Shown here in pieces: positions 9,529-19,175 of a stretch of 59,202 nucleotides of DNA. The translations under genes and the position numbers were made by a program. This stretch comes from Clostridia bacterium (GTDB lineage: Bacteria; Bacillota; Clostridia; Christensenellales; Borkfalkiaceae): positions 1-59,202 of the forward strand of contig CAAGGZ010000087.1 in the NCBI GenBank assembly GCA_900769545.1, given 5' to 3'. How positions within the stretch are numbered: the stretch's first letter is position 1; every line of letters starts with the position of its first letter. The notes under the pieces were generated by a model. That model searched no databases and had not been told where the DNA came from. It was given only the letters and a program-made list of their open reading frames with translations.

Positions 9529-10635
9529 TTATATATTTTTCAACTGCTTATACGCCAAAAATAACGCATAATTGATTGCCGTTTCAATAATTTCTTCTCT
9601 ACTGCCGTCGAATTTATAACGATAAACAAAAACTCTGTCTTTCACTCCCACTGAAATGAAACATACGCCAACAGGCAACATAGAGCGATCCGTTTTAGGT
9701 CCCGCCAAGCCCGTCGTTGCAATGGAAATATCGCAATTTCCTGTATTTAAAAGTCCTGTCGCCATTTCATAAGCCGTTTGATCGGAAACAGCACCCATCG
9801 TTTTGAGTGTATACTCCGATACGCCAAGTCTCTTTATTTTTGCCAACTCGTCATATGTATTTAATCCCTCAAAAAAGACCTGACTTGCACCCGAAACGGA
9901 AACGATTCTTCTTGCTATACCGCCACCAGTGAAGGATTCTGCAACGCTAAGCTTTCGCCCTCTTAATTTTAACAACCGCACGAGCTGTTCTTCCAGCGAT
10001 ATGTCTTCTAACGCATAAATGCAATCGCCCAACCCATCCACAAACAATCGAATGGTATCGTCAATAAGTGATTTTGGAGCATTCGCATTATACAAAATTT
10101 CAAGAATGTCTTGCCCGTGATCGCGTACATGGTTATAGGCAATGTCTTTTTTTGCGAATGTTTTCGCCCTCAAAATTAACTGCTCAATATGCGCTTCATT
10201 AGCGCCAACGGTACGAATCACATAGCGTTCAAAACGTGAATTATATCGCTTATGTAAAAACGGAACGCAAACATTTTTAGCAAATTGTATCCCCGTATCC
10301 GAGTCATCGGCAGAAAGCAAGAACCAAGAAGCGTCTTTATCCGCATAAATTCCTGCTCCGTTCACACCGCCTTGATAAATTCCGCTGGGAAAAACGCTGG
10401 TAATATAATTTTTTGCATTTAATAAAAAAGACTTTTCACATAACAATAAAACGTTTTCACACGAAGCCTTCACTTCCGTCAAAGCGGCGAGCACTTCTTT
10501 TTCATCCGATTGATAAAAAATTCGAATTTCACGGAAAATATAGCCGTTTGAAGCGAAAACGTCTGCAACAGTAAGAAATTTACTGCTGAACAGCGCATTT
10601 TTATCACTTCTTAATACTATACATACGTTTTTCAC
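9529..10635 (-). CDS. cinA: CinA-like protein with nicotinamide-nucleotide amidase domain
   Basis: The C-terminal domain (about residues 210-368) is the CinA/PncC amidase family, which deamidates NMN in pyridine-nucleotide salvage: KLSVAESFTGGGIARR, GLNTYDELAKIKRLGV, ATTGLAGP. The usual AESCTGG is AESFTGG here, so a conserved Cys is Phe. The N-terminal 200 residues occupy the place of the COG1058 molybdopterin-binding-like domain but lack its usual GTELLLG and GGxGPTxDD motifs, so it is degenerate or replaced. Length is slightly under the family norm (about 415). The start is GTG behind GAGGGG. It lies directly upstream of recA, as in many Firmicutes. Confidence 0.85.
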   Translation of the reverse strand: MKNVCIVLRSDKNALFSSKFLTVADVFASNGYIFREIRIFYQSDEKEVLAALTEVKASCENVLLLCEKSFLLNAKNYITSVFPSGIYQGGVNGAGIYADKDASWFLLSADDSDTGIQFAKNVCVPFLHKRYNSRFERYVIRTVGANEAHIEQLILRAKTFAKKDIAYNHVRDHGQDILEILYNANAPKSLIDDTIRLFVDGLGDCIYALEDISLEEQLVRLLKLRGRKLSVAESFTGGGIARRIVSVSGASQVFFEGLNTYDELAKIKRLGVSEYTLKTMGAVSDQTAYEMATGLLNTGNCDISIATTGLAGPKTDRSMLPVGVCFISVGVKDRVFVYRYKFDGSREEIIETAINYALFLAYKQLKNI

Positions 10636-10656
10636 GGCTATGCCCCTCTCTTAACT

Positions 10657-11265
10657 TTAAGAATCTTTTAATACTTTCTTATTTTTTACAACGTAGGAAA
10701 TCCCCGACCAAACAGTAAGAATCGTTGCTACTGCAAAGAATACAAAACCAATAACAGCCAAAAACTTATCCAAATTAGAAGACTGATTTACCCAACCGCC
10801 AGCAAAAATAAGAACGAAAATCGCAACATCTTGGAAAATTGTCTTAAATTTACCAAGCTTATCCGCAGCCATAATCACACCGTTCGCCGCCGCAATTTGA
10901 CGGAAAGCACTGATAATCAATTCTCTTGCCATAATAATGCAAACACATACAACTGTTGCGATATAAAGCCATTCAGCCGATGTACCAAAATTCTTAAAAA
11001 GACTATCCTTCATCGTCAAAATAAGTATCATCGCAGTCGAAACAAGCACTTTATCCGCAATAGGGTCTAAGAATTTTCCGAGATTGGTTACAAGCCCTCT
11101 CGAACGTGCAATATGTCCGTCAATAAAGTCCGTACAAGCTGCCAAAGCAAATAAAATTGCGGCAATGCCATAATTAAAAGGCAAAATTCCGTTCAAGAAA
11201 AAGAGCGTAACAAAAACAGGAATCATAAAGATTCTTATAAGCGTTATTTTATTGGGCAAATTCAT
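10657..11265 (-). CDS. pgsA: CDP-diacylglycerol-glycerol-3-phosphate 3-phosphatidyltransferase
   Basis: This integral membrane enzyme makes phosphatidylglycerolphosphate, the committed step of phosphatidylglycerol synthesis. The 202-residue protein has about five hydrophobic segments and the CDP-alcohol phosphotransferase signature D-x2-D-G-x2-A-R-x8-G-x3-D-x3-D (from DFIDGHIARSRG to GKFLDPIADK, residues about 45-70). Its ATG overlaps the rimO stop by four bases, with GGAGG inside rimO, so the pair is probably translationally coupled. The order rimO-pgsA-cinA-recA is conserved in many Firmicutes. Confidence 0.95.
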   Translation of the reverse strand: MNLPNKITLIRIFMIPVFVTLFFLNGILPFNYGIAAILFALAACTDFIDGHIARSRGLVTNLGKFLDPIADKVLVSTAMILILTMKDSLFKNFGTSAEWLYIATVVCVCIIMARELIISAFRQIAAANGVIMAADKLGKFKTIFQDVAIFVLIFAGGWVNQSSNLDKFLAVIGFVFFAVATILTVWSGISYVVKNKKVLKDS

Positions 11266-12593
11266 AATTCATAATCCTCCGTATGTCCGTATAAATCATA
11301 ACTGTCTGCGTCATCAATAAGCACGGCGTAACGCTCCCCCTGCATAGCTTCTGCCGCATGGAAATAAACTTTACCGTCTATATCGGGAGCGCTGAAATAC
11401 GCTCTACCGACAAAACAGCTCTTGTCGTAGTCGATTCCGTCGCACAAAACTTCTATCTTCTTGCCTTTGAACTGCGAAAGCAGTTCTTTTGAAATCGATT
11501 CCTGTACGGCATATAATGCTTTTACCCTGCGTTTTTTGGTTGCCGCATGCACTTGCGGCACCATTCTCGCTGCCGCAGTATCCGGCTCTTTGGAGTAAGC
11601 AAAGAAACCGCAATTAAAGAGCTTGGCTTCCTTTAAAAACGCCTTCATGCTCTCAAATTCCTCTTCCGTTTCCGTGGGGAAACCCGAAATAAAGGTGGAA
11701 CGAATGGCAATCCCTGGAATGCATTCTCTTAAACGCTTAAAAAGATTCAAATACCCTTCTCGCTTCCCCTTACGGTTCATAAGCTTCAAAACCCTATCTT
11801 CCGAATGTTGCAAAGGAATATCCATATACTTTTCAATTTTATTGTTAATGCGAATTTCCTCGATAAGCTCCTCAGTGATAACATCGGGATAGCAATACAA
11901 CAATCGAATTCTTTCGATATTATCGAGCTTTGAAAGGCGTTGTAAAAGCTCCACAAAACAATTTTTACCGTATAAATCTTCCCCATACCTCGTTGTGTCT
12001 TGCGCAACGATGATGAGTTCCGCTATTTCCCCGAGCATTTCCGCTTCTTTTACCAAATTTTCCATAGGATAGGAGCGATATTTGCCACGGATTTTCGGAA
12101 TCAAACAATAGGTACAGTGGTTATAACAGCCATCGGCTATTTTTAAATACGCTACATGTTCGTCCGTAGTTAAAACACGATCGTATTGATAGCCGTCAGA
12201 ACCCAACCCAACGTAATTTTGCCGAGCGTCCTTTTTATAGGATTCCTCTAACGCTTCAAAAATTTTCTCGTAATCGGTAATCCCTAAAAATACGTCCGCT
12301 TCCTGTAACGGCTCGTAAAGCTCCTCTATAAATTTTTGAGGCAAACAACCCGTTACTACTATTTTTTCCAATTTATCCTTTTTATACTCTGCGCATTCGA
12401 GAATGGTTTGAATCGCTTCTTCTCGCGCGGAGTGTAAAAACGCGCAGGTATTGACGATGACGATTTGCACTTTTGACAAATCGTCCGTCAACTTATACCC
12501 TTTCTTTTTTAAAAGCCCGATCAGTTTTTCCGTATCAACACGGTTTTTATCGCAGCCTAATGAAATTATACCATAGTTTTTCTGTGATAACAT
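11262..12593 (-). CDS. rimO: Ribosomal protein S12 methylthiotransferase RimO
   Basis: RimO adds a methylthio group to an Asp of ribosomal protein S12 using two iron-sulfur clusters. The 443-residue protein has the N-terminal UPF0004 domain with three cluster cysteines (SLGCDKNRVD, NTCAFL, TGCLPQ), the radical SAM motif CYNHCTYC near residue 155, and a C-terminal TRAM RNA-binding domain (KGKKIEVLCDG onward). These features also fit MiaB, but SLGCDKNRVD is RimO-like and the pgsA linkage supports RimO. It starts 18 bases after ftsK. Confidence 0.93.
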   Translation of the reverse strand: MLSQKNYGIISLGCDKNRVDTEKLIGLLKKKGYKLTDDLSKVQIVIVNTCAFLHSAREEAIQTILECAEYKKDKLEKIVVTGCLPQKFIEELYEPLQEADVFLGITDYEKIFEALEESYKKDARQNYVGLGSDGYQYDRVLTTDEHVAYLKIADGCYNHCTYCLIPKIRGKYRSYPMENLVKEAEMLGEIAELIIVAQDTTRYGEDLYGKNCFVELLQRLSKLDNIERIRLLYCYPDVITEELIEEIRINNKIEKYMDIPLQHSEDRVLKLMNRKGKREGYLNLFKRLRECIPGIAIRSTFISGFPTETEEEFESMKAFLKEAKLFNCGFFAYSKEPDTAAARMVPQVHAATKKRRVKALYAVQESISKELLSQFKGKKIEVLCDGIDYDKSCFVGRAYFSAPDIDGKVYFHAAEAMQGERYAVLIDDADSYDLYGHTEDYEL

Positions 12594-12610
12594 GAATGGG
12601 TTTTCCTTTG

Positions 12611-15600
12611 TTACATAGGTCCATATTTTGATTCAAATTCTTCTTTGGTAATCAGAACTTTTCTTGCTTTTGCTCCGTCAAACGCCGAAATATAGCCCAT
12701 ATCTTCCATCCACTCTATAATTCTACCTGCTTTATTATAGCCAGCCGAACATTTACGCTGAATCATAGATATAGACGCACTTCCGCTAATAATGACGTAT
12801 TTGAGTGCTTCGATATAGACAGGCTCAATATCTTTCTCACCGCCACCGCCAAAACCGCCACCAGACGATGAGCTCTTCGTATTGTTGATATAAGCAGTCG
12901 CTTCTTCATCGTAATACGCTTCATTGTTCGCCTTGATGAAGTTTACCACTTTCAAGGACTCTTCAGGCGAAATAAACGCACTCTGTACACGGACAGGAGT
13001 ATTGATGCCCTGCATAGTATACAGGAAATCACCTTTACCGAGCAACTTCTGCGCGCCGCCTTGGTCAAGGATAACGCGGGAGTCCACGTCCGTTGCAACA
13101 CCAAACGCAACACGGGTGGGCAAGTTACTCTTAATGACGCCTGTAATAACGTCCGTAGAAGGACGTTGCGTTGCTACAATAATATGAATCCCTGCCGCAC
13201 GAGCTTTTTGCGTCAAATTCTGAATTCTGTCTTCAATATCTTTTTTCGCCGCGAGCATCAAATCGGCGAGCTCGTCAATGATAATGACAATCTTAGGCAA
13301 ACGGTCGTGCTTTTTCATCTGCGCGTTGTACTGATCTAAATTAACGACGTATGTACCTGCGCGCGTCATTTCTTGGAACAATCCATAACGACGGTTCATT
13401 TCTTCGATTGCCCAATTCAAGCTCTGCACCGCTTTTCCTACATCCGTAATGATTTCGTTGATCATCAAATGCGGCAAATCGTTGTACAAAACGAATTCCG
13501 TTTTCTTCGGGTCAATCAAAATTAAACGCAATTCTTCAGGCGAATACTTATGGATCAAACTGATAATAAGCGAACCTAAGAATACGCTCTTACCAGACCC
13601 AGAAGCCCCCGCAACAAGCAAGTGAATCATCTTGGAAATATCCCCGTAAATCTTACGGTTTGCAACGTCTTTACCCATTGCAAACATCAAAGACGAAGAT
13701 TTAGCGTTGACATAGGTATCGCCCGACAACATACAACCAAGTTGCACAAACTGACGTTCTCTGTTGGGAACTTCAATGCTGACAACCCCGTCTTCATAGT
13801 TAGGATAAATATTTACACCGTTTGCATGCAAACTAATAGAAATCGACTGATCAAGCGCAACAACTTTTCTCGGAGAAATGCTACGAGGGAGCGTTACGTT
13901 GTATCTCGTTACCGTAGGTCCAAACGTTACGGAAGCAATCGACGCACCCGTAACTTTAAAATCTTCCAACGTTGCAATAATCGTTTCTTTTGTTTCCTCT
14001 ACGTCTGCTTGATTAGCGGTGGGTTCGATGTCTCTGCAATCCAAGTCATCCAAGCTGATACGCACGTAAGGTTTCGGAATACGGGGCTTCGGAGTTTTCG
14101 GAGGCATAGGTCTTTGAGGCTGCGCAACAGGCTCTATTCGCTCTGTTCGAGAGGGCGTTAAAGGGACTTCCTCAAAACCTCTATCGTTAAAGCCCGTAGC
14201 AGCAGGCGTATTTTCTCTATCGAACGTATACTCTCTACCCATATCCGAATAGGGAACTTCTCTATCCGAGCCAAATGCACCCCTATCGCTCTTCGGTTCG
14301 TCAAAGTCCGAACGAAGGGAATAAGGATTGTCCTCAGGAGTTTCGTCAAACAAACTTAACGCATCTCTTTCCCCTCTACTTTCTTCTCTGCCCCTATCCA
14401 CAAAGGAACGGTCGTCCTCAACGGTATCAAATGGATTGGGTCCCGTTTCCCAGCGCGATTCGCGTTCGCTTTCACGGCTAAAGGTATCCGTATTTAATAC
14501 CGATTCCCTATCTTCTCTACCAAATACATTAGGATTATCGGTTGAGAAAAGCCCCATATATTCATGACGCTGATAAGGCGTTTCTTCAGGTTCTTTAATA
14601 AAGCTTTCCTCTCTGCTTTCCGCAAAGCGCTCCTCAGGCATAATCTCGAAAGAATCTCTTCGACCAAACTCAGGCTCTCTGGGAGCGGGCTCGCTTACGT
14701 TTAAGAAAGAAGACCGTTCTTCATAGGAAGACATAGGCTCAATGGGCGTTCTATCTTCCATCGGCTGCATAGGCTCGATGGGGGTAATCGTTTCCGAAAG
14801 TCCGTAGGGATTGGAGTACGAGGGTGTTTGCCTCGTATCGATTATCGAAGGCGTGGGCTCCTCTCGCACAGGTTCTTCACTTTCATAATCTGCACTGCGA
14901 TAGTCATAAGTATTATCCGTAACAATTTTCATCGGCGGTTGCTCTTCACGGTTATTTACAGAATTTTCATACGCATCCGAATAAGAAGGCGTATAACCGC
15001 TCGCTACCGTTGTCTGATAAGGGTCAACGGGAGGACGTCTATTCGCGCTGGAATTGGGATCAAAAATCAAATTCTTTTTATAATTTTCCGCAGGCGTTGT
15101 TCCAAACAAAAACTCTCTGCTGTTATCGTAAGACTTCTCTAACCAATTAGAAGGTTTTTCCTGCATAGCTTGCGGCGTTCCAAACGGCGAAAATGCGCCG
15201 TTAGTTTGAGCAGGCTCGTCCGACAGCATTACCCCGGGACGTTGTTGCACTTGCGGTTGTGTATATCCGCCATACACATTTTGAGCGACAGGTTCTTGAG
15301 AAGGCATTGTGCGACCTTCCACACTATCCGTAACAGCAGGCTGTTGTATCGGTTGCATAACGGGAATATCATACTTTGCTTCTTCCTGTTTTACTGCTTG
15401 TTTTTGGGACTTTTTCTTGAAAATAATCGCCAAGTATCCACAAAACAATGCGAGCGCCGCAAAGAAAACGATTGCCCCAAGCTTCGACACAATGCTTGAT
15501 ACTACAAAAACAAGCGCACTGCCAACCCAACCCATTGCCGTCGCCGCAGGGAAAGCCATACCTGCCTCAAAACAAGCTTTCATGTACCCTTCCAGCGACC

Positions 15601-15946
15601 ACGAATAGGTGAATGCCGTATGTAAAATCAAACCGATGAAAATAATTGAGAGCGCAACGCACGTACCTGCTTTTCTATTCTTCACCAAACGTTTTCCAAT
15701 CAACGCCATAGAAAAGAAATACAGCGAAGCTAAAAACAGAGGATATGCAAAATATCCAAACGTCCCTGTTAAGAAGGCATGCACGGCTACGCCAAGATTA
15801 CCAAATATAAATGACTTTGTAAATAAAATTAAAAGCGCAATCAAAGAAAAGAGCGCAAAAACAGCGCTAAAACTCTCTTTTGTGACAAGTTCGGACTCCT
15901 GTTTATTTTCATTTGTATCTATCTTTTTATTCTTATTATTTTTCAA
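12611..15946 (-). CDS. ftsK: DNA translocase FtsK/SpoIIIE
   Basis: FtsK pumps chromosomal DNA through the division septum. The 1111-residue protein has four or five N-terminal membrane helices (about residues 30-175). A roughly 400-residue low-complexity linker rich in Glu, Arg, Pro and Ser follows. The motor has Walker A GASGSGKS near residue 780 and Walker B IVIIDELADLM, and the C-terminal winged-helix gamma domain (QRKCSAGYNKAGRIIEWMEDMG) reads polarity sequences. It starts at TTG behind AGGAGGT. At over 1100 residues it is longer than the usual 750-950, and the excess is all linker. It heads the ftsK-rimO-pgsA-cinA-recA operon. Confidence 0.96.
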   Translation of the reverse strand: MKNNKNKKIDTNENKQESELVTKESFSAVFALFSLIALLILFTKSFIFGNLGVAVHAFLTGTFGYFAYPLFLASLYFFSMALIGKRLVKNRKAGTCVALSIIFIGLILHTAFTYSWSLEGYMKACFEAGMAFPAATAMGWVGSALVFVVSSIVSKLGAIVFFAALALFCGYLAIIFKKKSQKQAVKQEEAKYDIPVMQPIQQPAVTDSVEGRTMPSQEPVAQNVYGGYTQPQVQQRPGVMLSDEPAQTNGAFSPFGTPQAMQEKPSNWLEKSYDNSREFLFGTTPAENYKKNLIFDPNSSANRRPPVDPYQTTVASGYTPSYSDAYENSVNNREEQPPMKIVTDNTYDYRSADYESEEPVREEPTPSIIDTRQTPSYSNPYGLSETITPIEPMQPMEDRTPIEPMSSYEERSSFLNVSEPAPREPEFGRRDSFEIMPEERFAESREESFIKEPEETPYQRHEYMGLFSTDNPNVFGREDRESVLNTDTFSRESERESRWETGPNPFDTVEDDRSFVDRGREESRGERDALSLFDETPEDNPYSLRSDFDEPKSDRGAFGSDREVPYSDMGREYTFDRENTPAATGFNDRGFEEVPLTPSRTERIEPVAQPQRPMPPKTPKPRIPKPYVRISLDDLDCRDIEPTANQADVEETKETIIATLEDFKVTGASIASVTFGPTVTRYNVTLPRSISPRKVVALDQSISISLHANGVNIYPNYEDGVVSIEVPNRERQFVQLGCMLSGDTYVNAKSSSLMFAMGKDVANRKIYGDISKMIHLLVAGASGSGKSVFLGSLIISLIHKYSPEELRLILIDPKKTEFVLYNDLPHLMINEIITDVGKAVQSLNWAIEEMNRRYGLFQEMTRAGTYVVNLDQYNAQMKKHDRLPKIVIIIDELADLMLAAKKDIEDRIQNLTQKARAAGIHIIVATQRPSTDVITGVIKSNLPTRVAFGVATDVDSRVILDQGGAQKLLGKGDFLYTMQGINTPVRVQSAFISPEESLKVVNFIKANNEAYYDEEATAYINNTKSSSSGGGFGGGGEKDIEPVYIEALKYVIISGSASISMIQRKCSAGYNKAGRIIEWMEDMGYISAFDGAKARKVLITKEEFESKYGPM

Positions 15947-15974
15947 AGGAATTACCTCCTATTTATACCCTTTT

Positions 15975-16003
15975 ATTATAACATTTTTTTTTATTTTTTT
16001 CAA
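15975..16003 (-). promoter_or_regulatory. Promoter of the ftsK operon
   Basis: TTGAAA (15998-16003), a 17-base A-rich spacer and TATAAT (15975-15980) lie about 30 bases upstream of the TTG start of ftsK. Confidence 0.75.
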
Positions 16004-16087
16004 TAGTTTCAAGCGAAAAAAATCGCCGAAAAAAAGAGTTTTTTTCATTTTCTCCTTTTCTCAACGATTTTCGTCTATTTTTTTATT

Positions 16088-17437
16088 CTATTTTAGGTCT
16101 TTTAACAAATATTGCGCCGCGTAATAAATATCACCTGCGCCTAAAAACAGCACAATATCCCCCTCTTTCACAGTCTTTTTTAACCACATTCTCAAAACAT
16201 AAATATTTTCAGCGTATAGACAGCTCCCCACGGCTTGCGTCAAAAGCTCCGCACTCCCCTCCGCATCATATTTTTCGCGAGCAGGATAGGTTTTATAAAT
16301 CATCAAATTTTTAATCGGGCGGAGCGCTTTTACAAATTCTTGCATTAAGAGCTTCGTCCTCGAATACGTATGCGGTTGAAATACAACAAATAGCTTGCCT
16401 TTACAAATTCCCTCCGCCGTTGCTACCGTGGAAAGAATTTCTTGAGGATGATGCGCATAATCACAAATAAACGCTGCGCCTTTATACGCGCCTATTTTTT
16501 CAAAACGCCGACGCACCGCCGTGAATGTCTCCACCCCCTTGACAATCTCTTTTTCATTAAACCCCAAAGAACGAACCGCCGCAAATGCCGCCAATGCGTT
16601 ATAGATATTACAACGTCCGATTGCATTTAAGCGCACCCGACAAAGCGCTTTCCCGTACTCCTCCACCGTAAAAGAATATTTCTCTCCGTTTTCACGCAAA
16701 TCAATCGCTCTATAATCTGCCATGGAATTATAAATACCAAAGCTCGGAAACTCGCCCAACGCTTTACATTTTTCATCATCCGCGCAAACAAACGCCGTTT
16801 TTGCCGATTGAACATATTGTCTAAAACAAGCCGTTAAATCCGTTTCATCGCGATAACATTCCATGTGATCTCGATCAATGTTCAATAAAACCGCCGTATC
16901 GCTCTTTAATTTGAGCAAATTTTTTTTATATTCGCATGCCTCCGTCAAAAAATAATCCATTCCAAGAGAGCAAAAATTCCCAAATCGACTGTCCTCACCG
17001 CCAATATGCGCCGTAAACTGTGCATTTACATATTTTAAAATGTGCGTACACATGGCGGTACATGTCGTTTTTCCGTGACTACCTGCAACGGTTATTACGT
17101 GAGAAAACTCCTTGCAAAGCAAGCTTAAAAGCTCTCCTCTGGAATACAGTTTTTTCTGTAATTTTTTTGCTTTTTGCAATTCCCTATGCGCATCACTAAT
17201 AGCGTCTGTGTAAACGACTACGTCACTTTCAATAAGTTCCAAACGATTTTCTTCTACGCCGACAAATACCCGTATGCCGTAAAACGCCAACGATTCCGTC
17301 GTCTCTGAGCGTAAAGCGTCACTACCCGAAACTTCACAGCCTTTCAACGACAGAAATTTCGCCAATGCGCTCATACTTACGCCGCCAATACCAATAAAAT
17401 ATACTTTTCTAATTGCTTTCAAACCTTCTAAACGCAT
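16088..17437 (-). CDS. murC: UDP-N-acetylmuramate-L-alanine ligase MurC
   Basis: MurC adds L-alanine to UDP-MurNAc in the cytoplasm, the first amino acid of the peptidoglycan stem peptide. The 449-residue protein has the N-terminal Rossmann motif FIGIGGVSMSALA, the ATP-binding loop GSHGKTT (119-125), the central-domain DRDHMECY, and the C-terminal-domain motif CDYAHHPQEI. It sits outside the main dcw cluster, downstream of ftsZ and past its terminator, so it must have its own promoter. A weak TTGTAA-N18-TAAATA lies in the AT-rich leader. No clear ribosome site precedes ATG 17437, suggesting weak initiation. Confidence 0.95.
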   Translation of the reverse strand: MRLEGLKAIRKVYFIGIGGVSMSALAKFLSLKGCEVSGSDALRSETTESLAFYGIRVFVGVEENRLELIESDVVVYTDAISDAHRELQKAKKLQKKLYSRGELLSLLCKEFSHVITVAGSHGKTTCTAMCTHILKYVNAQFTAHIGGEDSRFGNFCSLGMDYFLTEACEYKKNLLKLKSDTAVLLNIDRDHMECYRDETDLTACFRQYVQSAKTAFVCADDEKCKALGEFPSFGIYNSMADYRAIDLRENGEKYSFTVEEYGKALCRVRLNAIGRCNIYNALAAFAAVRSLGFNEKEIVKGVETFTAVRRRFEKIGAYKGAAFICDYAHHPQEILSTVATAEGICKGKLFVVFQPHTYSRTKLLMQEFVKALRPIKNLMIYKTYPAREKYDAEGSAELLTQAVGSCLYAENIYVLRMWLKKTVKEGDIVLFLGAGDIYYAAQYLLKDLK

Positions 17438-17532
17438 ATATTATTTATATTTTTTATAAATCTTTTTTATGACACGTATAAATAATATTTATTCTTTCTT
17501 TAAAAAAATTTACAAAATTAACAAAAAAACAG

Positions 17533-17561
17533 TTGCCTGTTTTCTTTTTATGTGGTATAAT
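17533..17561 (+). promoter_or_regulatory. Orphan plus-strand promoter, possible small RNA
   Basis: TTGCCT (17533-17538), a 17-base spacer and TATAAT (17556-17561) face away from murC toward the 3' end of ftsZ, where no plus-strand gene exists. The predicted transcript would run about 125-160 bases into two stable hairpins. Chance occurrence in AT-rich DNA is the main alternative. Confidence 0.35.
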
Positions 17562-17706
17562 AATTAAAAATTTCGATTAAAGAAAGGTTTTCTATAAAAA
17601 TTTTCGATTGATTCGCTTTATTTTTTTTTGATTATCCTCATATCTGATTTATTCTTCCTCGAAAGGGCATCTACAAGGCTGTAGGTGCTCTTTCTCTATA
17701 CAAAAA

Positions 17707-17728
17707 TCCCTGCGCAAAAACGCAGGGA
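17707..17728 (-). terminator. Terminator of ftsA-ftsZ
   Basis: An 8-bp GC-rich stem TCCCTGCG/CGCAGGGA with a six-base loop is followed on the minus strand by TTTTTG, 17 bases after the ftsZ stop. Confidence 0.88.
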
Positions 17729-17744
17729 CTTCAAAACTATAACA

Positions 17745-19175
17745 TTATTTATCTTCCGAATTTTTCTTCATAAAGAAATCTACGAATCTAGGACGGTGTT
17801 TTCTATCCACATCGTCCTGCCTTCCCGTCAATGTAGCCGAATCGGGAATGGGATCGTCCGGTTCAAACGACGTAGGATTCGGATTAGGATAAGGCGTCGG
17901 TTGTACAGGCTGAGGATACCCTGCAGGCATAGGAGCCGCTCCCCCATAAGTAGGTTCATAAGGTCTAGGAGCAGGCGCTTGCGTAGGCGCACCGTAACCA
18001 CCCATAGGAGCCTGCTGTTGTTGCGCAGGGTAACCAAAAGGAGGCTGCTGAGGCTCTTCACGAGACATTCTGTCATTGTAAGCGTAATCAATACGCTTAG
18101 ACAAAACAGCCGCTTGACGAGCCGCCGTATTTCTATTATCCATACCTGCATTGGCAGGCGTATTATTAAAGCCTGTTGCAATAATAACGACTTCCACTTC
18201 GTCGGACATATTTTCATCGATACACGCGCCGAAAATAACGTTAGCGGAATAATCGATAACGCCACGCACCAAGTCCGCCGCAACTACAACTTCATCCAAA
18301 GAAAGATCTTTACCGCCGATTACATTCAAAATGACCGAGCTTGCCCCTTCAATCGTCGTATTAAGTAAAGGACTGCAAACCGCGCATCGAACAGCGTCGG
18401 AAATTCTCTTTTCGCCCTTAGCAACGCCGATACCCATATGCGCAAGCCCGCGACCTTTCAACGTCGTTTTTACGTCCGCAAAGTCAAGATTGATAAGCGA
18501 AGGCTTAACAATAAGTTCTGCAATACCGCGAATACCTTGACGAAGCACTTCGTCTGCAACCTTCAAAGCATCTGAGAAAGACGTTCCCTTCGGTACTACT
18601 TGATGAATTTTATCATTGGGAATGGTAATAATAGCGTCAACGTACTTTGCAAGCTCGTCCACACCAACTACCGCATTGTCCATTCTGCGTTTTGCTTCAA
18701 ACGTGAACGGCAACGTTACAACGGCTACCGTAAGAATTTTCATATCCTTTGCGATTTTTGCAATTACAGGAGCCGCGCCAGTACCCGTACCACCGCCCAT
18801 ACCAGCAGTGATAAACAACAGGTCGGTATCCTTCAACGCCGCTTGAATATCTTCTTTATTTTCTTCCGCGGCCGCTTTACCAACCGCAGGATCTGCGCCT
18901 GCGCCAAGCCCTTTTGTGAGCTTCACGCCGATTTGAATACGTCTATTGGCTTTAGAGCGAGCCAATGCCTGATTATCGGTATTCACAACGATATATTCAG
19001 CGCTCTTTAATCCGGATTCAATCAATCTGTCAACAGCATTATTCCCTGCGCCGCCAACGCCAACTACTTTAATTTTTGCAACGCCGGACAAGTTATTGCC
19101 GAACATATCGGGAGCAGGCATACTGGTAGGAGCAGAATACGCATATCTTCTTTCTTCATCGTAACTTTCAATCAT
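17745..19175 (-). CDS. ftsZ: Cell division GTPase FtsZ
   Basis: FtsZ is the tubulin homologue that polymerises at mid-cell to build the division ring. The 476-residue protein has the GTP-binding motif GGGTGTGAAP near residue 115, the N-terminal VGVGGAGNNAVDR, and the T7-loop region NLDFADVKTTL. A long Pro/Gln/Gly-rich linker (about 370-435) follows. The C-terminal peptide RPRFVDFFMKKN is probably the FtsA/SepF-binding tail. At 476 residues it is longer than the usual 360-390 because of the linker and tail. It overlaps ftsA by four bases. Confidence 0.98.
   Translation of the reverse strand: MIESYDEERRYAYSAPTSMPAPDMFGNNLSGVAKIKVVGVGGAGNNAVDRLIESGLKSAEYIVVNTDNQALARSKANRRIQIGVKLTKGLGAGADPAVGKAAAEENKEDIQAALKDTDLLFITAGMGGGTGTGAAPVIAKIAKDMKILTVAVVTLPFTFEAKRRMDNAVVGVDELAKYVDAIITIPNDKIHQVVPKGTSFSDALKVADEVLRQGIRGIAELIVKPSLINLDFADVKTTLKGRGLAHMGIGVAKGEKRISDAVRCAVCSPLLNTTIEGASSVILNVIGGKDLSLDEVVVAADLVRGVIDYSANVIFGACIDENMSDEVEVVIIATGFNNTPANAGMDNRNTAARQAAVLSKRIDYAYNDRMSREEPQQPPFGYPAQQQQAPMGGYGAPTQAPAPRPYEPTYGGAAPMPAGYPQPVQPTPYPNPNPTSFEPDDPIPDSATLTGRQDDVDRKHRPRFVDFFMKKNSEDK

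Larger units (their letters stand above)
17438..17744. other. Gene-free stretch between murC and ftsZ
   Basis: This interval is AT-rich. It holds the ftsZ terminator (17707-17728), a second imperfect 15-bp hairpin (about 17661-17694, GAAAGGGCATCTACA pairing with TGTAGGTGCTCTTTC), a good plus-strand promoter (17533-17561) and a weak minus-strand promoter for murC. No open frame of note was seen. The plus-strand promoter followed by two hairpins could drive a small RNA of about 125-160 bases. Confidence 0.5.

Noticed and set aside
13622..15608. Several plus-strand frames rich in Arg opposite ftsK
   Set aside because: These are shadows of the Glu/Ser-rich linker; no initiation signals and no recognisable family.
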